Shown: piece by piece, positions 6,371 through 9,942 of the stretch
Position numbering within the stretch: position 1 is the stretch's first letter
How the letters are laid out: each line of letters starts with the position of its first letter
Origin: Bacteroidales bacterium
GTDB taxonomy: Bacteria > Bacteroidota > Bacteroidia > Bacteroidales > Bacteroidaceae
Assembly (NCBI GenBank): GCA_030523385.1
Contig: JAUNIV010000071.1
Location: forward strand, 1-9,942
DNA length: 9,942 bases
Reading direction: 5' to 3'
Translations under genes and position numbers: made by a program
Notes under the pieces: generated by a model
What the model saw: the letters and a program-made list of their open reading frames with translations, nothing else
The model's database searches: none
What the model was told of the DNA's origin: nothing

Positions 6371-7192
6371 ATGAAAAAACAGGCTGATTATATCAAGCGT
6401 ATCGAAATAAAGCGTCTGTGGGGGCGCAAGGATATTTCGTGGGAACTTCGTCCGGATGTGAACATACTGAGCGGGGTGAACGGCATCGGAAAGAGTACCA
6501 TACTGAACAAGTCGGTCAACAGCCTTTCTGCTTTGGCAGGCGGTGCACTGAGCAACGATGTGGCTCCCGGTGTGCATTTTGTTTTCTCGCCCGAAGATGC
6601 CACGCAGATACATTTCGATGTTATCCGCAGCTTTGACCGTCCGCTGATTCATTCGGACTTGTTGGAGAAAATGGCAGACAAGGATGTTAAGACGGAATTG
6701 GACTGGCAACTCTATCAGTTGCAACGCCGATACCTAGACTATCAGGTGAACGTGGGTAACCGCATCATCGAGTGTCTCACTTCGGGCAATCCGGAAGATC
6801 AGCGGCGTGCTTCCCTCATCTCTCTTCCAAAAACCAAATTCCAGGATTTGATTGACAGGCTGTTTGGAGAAACCGGCAAGAAGATAGTAAGGAAAAGCAA
6901 TGAGATTTTGTTTGAGCAGGATGGCGACACGCTGCATCCTTATCAGCTTTCATCGGGCGAGAAACAGTTGCTGGTCATCATGCTCACCGTATTGGTGCAG
7001 GACAACCGCCACGGGGTGCTCTTTATGGACGAACCCGAAGTGTCTTTGCACGTGGAGTGGCAGCAGCAACTCATTTCACTGATACGCGAACTGAACCCCA
7101 ATGTGCAGATTGTGCTCACCACCCATTCGCCCGCATTGGTGATGGACGGCTGGTTAGATGCCGTGACCGAAGTGAGCGACATCACACAGTAG
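6371..7192 (+). CDS. AAA/ABC-type ATPase, AriA-like partner of DUF4435 protein
   Basis: A 273-residue ATPase with an SMC/OLD-type head. It has a first-strand region YIKRIEIKRLWGRKDISWEL (7-26), Walker A GVNGIGKS (35-42), an insert of about 150 residues with helical stretches near 93-135, an ABC-like signature LSSGEKQ (193-199), Walker B GVLFMDEPE (215-223) with catalytic E221, and sensor H252 in LTTHSP. There is no membrane segment. ATPases of this type dimerise around ATP to gate a partner nuclease or toxin. The gene is followed after 22 bp by a DUF4435 gene, the gene order of PARIS anti-phage systems (AriA ATPase, AriB DUF4435/TOPRIM effector). From memory, studied AriA proteins are clearly longer, so this would be a compact relative. 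A non-defence role is possible because the neighbours are metabolic genes. The family is well supported; the defence role is inferred. Confidence 0.88.
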   Translation: MKKQADYIKRIEIKRLWGRKDISWELRPDVNILSGVNGIGKSTILNKSVNSLSALAGGALSNDVAPGVHFVFSPEDATQIHFDVIRSFDRPLIHSDLLEKMADKDVKTELDWQLYQLQRRYLDYQVNVGNRIIECLTSGNPEDQRRASLISLPKTKFQDLIDRLFGETGKKIVRKSNEILFEQDGDTLHPYQLSSGEKQLLVIMLTVLVQDNRHGVLFMDEPEVSLHVEWQQQLISLIRELNPNVQIVLTTHSPALVMDGWLDAVTEVSDITQ

Positions 7193-7214
7193 AAACCTTA
7201 ACACCTGCAATGCT

Positions 7215-8210
7215 ATGGGAAAACGTTTGTCTGATAACCTTTCGTCTTTATATATAGGTGCTGCCAACAGACTCAAGTCCAAAGGAGCACGTCGCAAAAT
7301 CATTGCATACGTAGAGAGCTATGACGATATATCGTTTTGGCGTACCTTGTTGGGCGGGTTTGAAGACGAGACCCGTTACTTCGAGGTGATGCTTCCTTCG
7401 CGCACCACGCTGACGAAAGGGAAGAAGTCTGTGCTGATGAATGATTTGGGTTCCCGATTGGGACAGAACATGATAGCCTGTGTGGATAGCGACTACGATT
7501 ATTTGTTGCAGGGTGCCACGCAGACCTCCCAATATATCATCAACAATCCGTACGTCTTTCACACCTACGCCTATGCCATTGACAATTATCAGTGTTATGC
7601 CGAAGCCTTGCACGAGGTTTGTGTGACAGCCACGCTGAACGACCGTCCCATCATAGACTTTGTGGCATTCATGCGCCTGTATTCGCAGATAGCCTATCCG
7701 CTTTTTGTGTGGTCTGTGTGGTTTTATCGCAAGCACAACCTTTCGGAATTTTCATTGCTGGACTTCTGCTCGTATGTGAGGATAGAGAAGATAAACGTCT
7801 ATCATCCGGAGCACAGTTTGGAAAACATGGAGCGCAAGGTAAAGCGCAAGCTCCGGGACTTGGAACGTCGGCATCCCAAATCAGTAGGAGAAGTGGAAGC
7901 CATGAAGAAAGAGCTTTCCCGGTTGGGGGTAACGCCCGATGATACCTACATGTTTATTCAAGGGCATCACATCATGGACTGTGTGGTGATGAAGTTGCTG
8001 ACACCCGTATGCAATTTGCTTCGTAGGGAACGGGAAGCGGAGATAAAGGAACTGGCAGCCCATGATGTGCAGTTTCATAATGAGCTGACCAGTTATCAGC
8101 ACCGGCAGTCGGGCGTGGAGTTGGTGCTCCGCAGGCATACCGGTTATAAGGTATCTCCTCTTTATAAGAGGTTGGAGGAGGATGTGCGTCGGTTCTTGAA
8201 GAAGCTGTGA
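7215..8210 (+). CDS. DUF4435 protein, TOPRIM-like, AriB-like
   Basis: A 331-residue cytoplasmic protein with the marks of DUF4435. Near the N-terminus, IIAYVESYDDISFW (29-42) carries E34, which fits the TOPRIM glutamate. IACVDSDYDYLL (87-98) carries D91, D93 and D95, the DxD metal site. YMFIQGHHIMDCVVMK (245-260) is a conserved-looking C-terminal motif. A hydrophobic segment near 156-170 (SQIAYPLFVWSVWFY) is probably buried rather than membrane, and a basic coiled-coil-like stretch spans about 200-235. In PARIS, the DUF4435 subunit AriB is the effector: a TOPRIM nuclease held by the ATPase AriA and released on sensing a phage protein. The pair here is transcribed together with a 22-bp gap. 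The acidic residues look intact, so catalysis is plausible. Whether it is a toxin here is unproven. It could instead serve in DNA or RNA metabolism like other OLD/TOPRIM proteins. Confidence 0.85.
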   Translation: MGKRLSDNLSSLYIGAANRLKSKGARRKIIAYVESYDDISFWRTLLGGFEDETRYFEVMLPSRTTLTKGKKSVLMNDLGSRLGQNMIACVDSDYDYLLQGATQTSQYIINNPYVFHTYAYAIDNYQCYAEALHEVCVTATLNDRPIIDFVAFMRLYSQIAYPLFVWSVWFYRKHNLSEFSLLDFCSYVRIEKINVYHPEHSLENMERKVKRKLRDLERRHPKSVGEVEAMKKELSRLGVTPDDTYMFIQGHHIMDCVVMKLLTPVCNLLRREREAEIKELAAHDVQFHNELTSYQHRQSGVELVLRRHTGYKVSPLYKRLEEDVRRFLKKL

Positions 8211-8223
8211 CGGCCTTCCGTTG

Positions 8224-8877
8224 TTACTCATCAAGGAAAGCAAGCAGTTCTTCTGCCTTGTCGATGATGTGTGCCGGATGGAGTGCTTCCAGTTCAGCAC
8301 GCGGACGGAATCCCCATGATACTCCCACGGCTGTCACTCCGGCATTGTGTGCCGTCTGCATATCCACATTGGAGTCTCCCACATAGAGCACCTCTTCGCG
8401 CTTCACTCCGGTTTGTGCCAGTATGTCATTCACGATGGCAGGATCCGGTTTGGTGGGCACACCTTCTCTTTGTCCCAACACTTCGGCAAAGCGGATGTCG
8501 GGGAAATAATAGGCAACCAGCTTCCTTGCGGCAGCCTGATACTTGTTGGAGGCCACGGCTATCCGGACGCCTTTTTGCTGCAAGGCTTCCAGCAGTTCGG
8601 TAATGCCGGGATAGGGTTGGCTCAGGTCGGCGTTGTGTATATCATAATAAGGAATGAACTGCGAGCGTATTTTCAGTATGTTTTCTTCCGTCCGTTCGCT
8701 TTCGGGCAAGGCGCGTTCAAACAATTTGTTGATGCCGTTTCCCACAAAGAAACGATAAGCATCCACTTCGTGGGTGGGATAACCATAGTGCTGCAAAGCC
8801 TGATTGGTGGCGGTGGCCAGGTCGGCGATAGTGTTTAGCAATGTGCCGTCCAAATCGAAAATTACAAGTTTCTTCAT
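8224..8877 (-). CDS. HAD hydrolase, phosphoglycolate-phosphatase-like
   Basis: A 217-residue HAD-superfamily phosphatase. All four motifs are present: motif I FDLDGTLLNT with nucleophile D8 and acid/base D10; motif II serine S110 in VASNK; motif III K143 in PTKPDP; motif IV GDSNVD with D168 and D172. A helical cap lies between residues 15 and 85. Length and motifs match Gph-type phosphoglycolate phosphatases, cytoplasmic enzymes that clear 2-phosphoglycolate formed in DNA repair. Related HAD enzymes act on pyrophosphate, sugar phosphates or nucleotides, so the substrate is not certain. The gene appears monocistronic with its own promoter on the minus strand. It converges on the DUF4435 gene with only 13 bp between stop codons. 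The small 4-bp stem ACGG/CCGT there is too weak to call a terminator. Confidence 0.92.
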   Translation of the reverse strand: MKKLVIFDLDGTLLNTIADLATATNQALQHYGYPTHEVDAYRFFVGNGINKLFERALPESERTEENILKIRSQFIPYYDIHNADLSQPYPGITELLEALQQKGVRIAVASNKYQAAARKLVAYYFPDIRFAEVLGQREGVPTKPDPAIVNDILAQTGVKREEVLYVGDSNVDMQTAHNAGVTAVGVSWGFRPRAELEALHPAHIIDKAEELLAFLDE

Positions 8878-8902
8878 TTTTAGCTATCTGTTGATTTGGC
8901 GG

Positions 8903-8910
8903 CAAAGTTA
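8903..8910 (-). promoter_or_regulatory. Promoter -7 element of the HAD phosphatase
   Basis: The minus strand reads TAACTTTG, a TAnnTTTG match 25 bp before the ATG at 8877. A TTTG lies only 12 bp further upstream, too close for a standard -33 element. Farther right, TATGCA (8919-8924) and TGCATA (8939-8944) form an inverted repeat that also contains two AAACTG copies 11 bp apart, a possible regulator site. Confidence 0.5.
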
Positions 8911-9022
8911 GTATTTTATATGCAAACTGATAATAAACTGCATAAACTTTCTACATTTGTTTTCAACTCGACATATTTCTGATAATTTTTCATATTTTTA
9001 GGTTCGATTATAACAATCATAA

Positions 9023-9043
9023 AGCCAAAAATGGCTAAATTTG
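9023..9043 (+). promoter_or_regulatory. Promoter -7 with overlapping palindrome, decarboxylase operon
   Basis: TAAATTTG at 9036-9043 fits the TAnnTTTG element and would give a leader of about 58 nt before the gamma-subunit ATG at 9108. The palindrome AGCCA-AAAA-TGGCT (9023-9036) touches its first base, a position suited to an operator. A second match, TACATTTG at 8952-8959, is an alternative upstream promoter. No -33 TTTG is clear for either. Confidence 0.4.
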
Positions 9044-9107
9044 AGCACTCCTAAAAGTCTGCCATGACTGATGGGCGTAAATAAATATAATAATAACGAT
9101 AAATTTT

Positions 9108-9362
9108 ATGGAAAACATTGGAGTTGCGTTGATGTTGATGGTGGTCGGTATGGCTACTGTCTTTGTCATTCTTCTCATTGTTATCTATCTGGGCAAGTTC
9201 CTCATTTCGATGGTCAACAAGTTTGCACCCGAGGAAGTTGTGAAAAAGAAAGTGGCTACGGTTGCTCCTACGGCAGATGCCGGAGCTATGGATGCCATTA
9301 AGGCCGCGGTAGATATCCTGACGGCAGGAAAAGGACAGGTAGTAAAAATTGAGAAGTTGTAA
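9108..9362 (+). CDS. oadG: Sodium-pumping decarboxylase gamma subunit (OadG-like)
   Basis: An 84-residue protein, typical in size for OadG. One membrane helix spans about residues 4-32 (ALMLMVVGMATVFVILLIVI at 7-26), followed by a short basic region, an Ala/Pro/Thr linker (48-58) and a small C-terminal segment AMDAIKAAVDIL (59-70). The gamma subunit anchors the soluble carboxyltransferase (alpha) to the sodium-transporting beta subunit in the inner membrane. The next gene, 26 bp downstream, is a carboxyltransferase, which supports the assignment. The exact substrate of the complex (oxaloacetate or methylmalonyl-CoA) is not decided by this subunit. The start is an ATG without a good Shine-Dalgarno, normal for this group. 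Confidence 0.87.
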   Translation: MENIGVALMLMVVGMATVFVILLIVIYLGKFLISMVNKFAPEEVVKKKVATVAPTADAGAMDAIKAAVDILTAGKGQVVKIEKL

Positions 9363-9388
9363 TCCGAAAAACACATTTACAGTAAAAA

Positions 9389-9942
9389 ATGGAAAGAGAA
9401 GTAAAGTTTAGTCTGGTCTTCCGCGACATGTGGCAGAGTGCAGGCAAGTATGTGCCCCGCGTTGACCAGTTGGTGAAGGTTGCACCGGCCATTATCGAGA
9501 TGGGTTGTTTTGCTCGCGTGGAAACAAATGGCGGTGGTTTTGAACAGGTAAATTTATTGTTTGGCGAGAATCCGAATAAGGCAGTGCGCGAGTGGACGAA
9601 GCCTTTTCACGAAGCAGGCATACAGACCCACATGCTCGACCGTGCACTGAATGGCCTCCGCATGAGTCCCGTTCCGGCAGATGTCCGCAAGCTGTTTTAT
9701 AAGGTGAAGCACGCACAGGGTACCGACATTACCCGTACATTCTGCGGATTGAACGATGTCCGCAACATTATCCCCTCCATTGGTTATGCACACGATGCCG
9801 GCATGATCTCACAGTGCTCGCTGTGTATCACGTTCTCGCCCGTACACACGGTGGAATATTATGTGAACATGGCCAAACAACTGATAGAAGCCGGAGCCGA
9901 CGAAATCTGTATCAAGGACATGGCAGGTATCGGCCGTCCTGT
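9389..9942 (+). CDS. Carboxyltransferase (OadA/PycB-like) subunit, 5' part, runs off the window
   Basis: The first 184 residues of a biotin-dependent carboxyltransferase alpha subunit; the gene is cut by the window edge. It starts with ATG at 9389 (MEREVKFSLVFRDMWQS), 26 bp after the gamma gene. Family landmarks are the RD..QS site (R12, D13, Q16), LNDVRN (121-126), TFSPVHTVEYYV (148-159) and ICIKDMAGIGRP (173-184). From transcarboxylase and OadA structures, D13 and K176 fit the metal-ligand Asp and the carbamylated Lys. Two normally strict motifs differ: RDAHQS is RDMWQS, and FDALND is FCGLND. The region between (about 45-110) also departs from standard OadA. The His metal ligands and any biotin domain lie beyond the window. 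In a complex with gamma and beta subunits it would transfer CO2 from a carboxylic acid to biotin, driving sodium export. It may be a distinct subfamily with a different substrate. Confidence 0.88.
   Translation, partial: MEREVKFSLVFRDMWQSAGKYVPRVDQLVKVAPAIIEMGCFARVETNGGGFEQVNLLFGENPNKAVREWTKPFHEAGIQTHMLDRALNGLRMSPVPADVRKLFYKVKHAQGTDITRTFCGLNDVRNIIPSIGYAHDAGMISQCSLCITFSPVHTVEYYVNMAKQLIEAGADEICIKDMAGIGRP

Noticed and set aside
6287..6724. N-terminal extension of the permease frame up to 6724
   Set aside because: It has no membrane character, overlaps the divergent ATPase gene antisense, and crosses both promoter elements. The ATG at 6286 is a normal family start.
8210..8221. ACGG-CCTT-CCGT hairpin between the DUF4435 and phosphatase genes as a bidirectional terminator
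   Set aside because: Only 4 bp of stem and no T run on either strand.

Overview
The window looks like a chromosomal segment of a gut Bacteroidales (Bacteroides/Phocaeicola-like) genome. Three things suggest this. Several gene starts have the TAnnTTTG -7 element typical of Bacteroidetes promoters. Shine-Dalgarno sequences are mostly weak. The right end carries an oxaloacetate-decarboxylase-type gamma/alpha pair of the kind found in these anaerobes. Genus and species cannot be fixed from sequence alone. I saw no tRNA, rRNA, CRISPR array, transposase or integrase.

Layout. (1) 1-131 is pyrimidine-rich sequence with no supported gene. (2) 132-599 (+) encodes an unrecognised 155-residue soluble protein. 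(3) 600-812 is an AT-rich gap with phased A6 tracts and repeated ACGGTA-type sites. It leads into a TetR-family regulator (813-1424) and, after a likely intrinsic terminator, two tightly linked ABC half-exporters (1513-3339 and 3344-5080), which probably form a heterodimeric pump controlled by the regulator. (4) 5081-5350 is a convergent gap holding a strong terminator and a 22-bp tandem repeat. (5) 5351-6286 (-) encodes an EamA/DMT-family permease. (6) 6371-7192 and 7215-8210 (+) encode a small AAA/ABC-type ATPase and a DUF4435 protein with TOPRIM-like residues. This domain pairing is that of the PARIS (AriA/AriB) anti-phage systems. The permease and the ATPase diverge from back-to-back promoters. 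(7) 8224-8877 (-) encodes a phosphoglycolate-phosphatase-like HAD hydrolase, converging on the DUF4435 gene with a 13-bp gap. (8) 8878-9107 is a divergent promoter region. (9) 9108-9362 encodes the gamma subunit of a sodium-pumping decarboxylase. From 9389 to the window edge is the start of a divergent carboxyltransferase (alpha-type) subunit; the biotin carrier and beta subunit are presumably downstream.

How they work together. Three modules stand out: a regulated exporter (tetR plus two ABC genes), a two-gene ATPase/TOPRIM unit that may be an abortive-infection or DNA/RNA surveillance system, and the beginning of a membrane decarboxylase operon linking decarboxylation to sodium export. The permease and the phosphatase appear to be single transcription units. 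The best candidate for something new is the compact PARIS-like pair, which sits among ordinary metabolic genes rather than in an obvious defence island.
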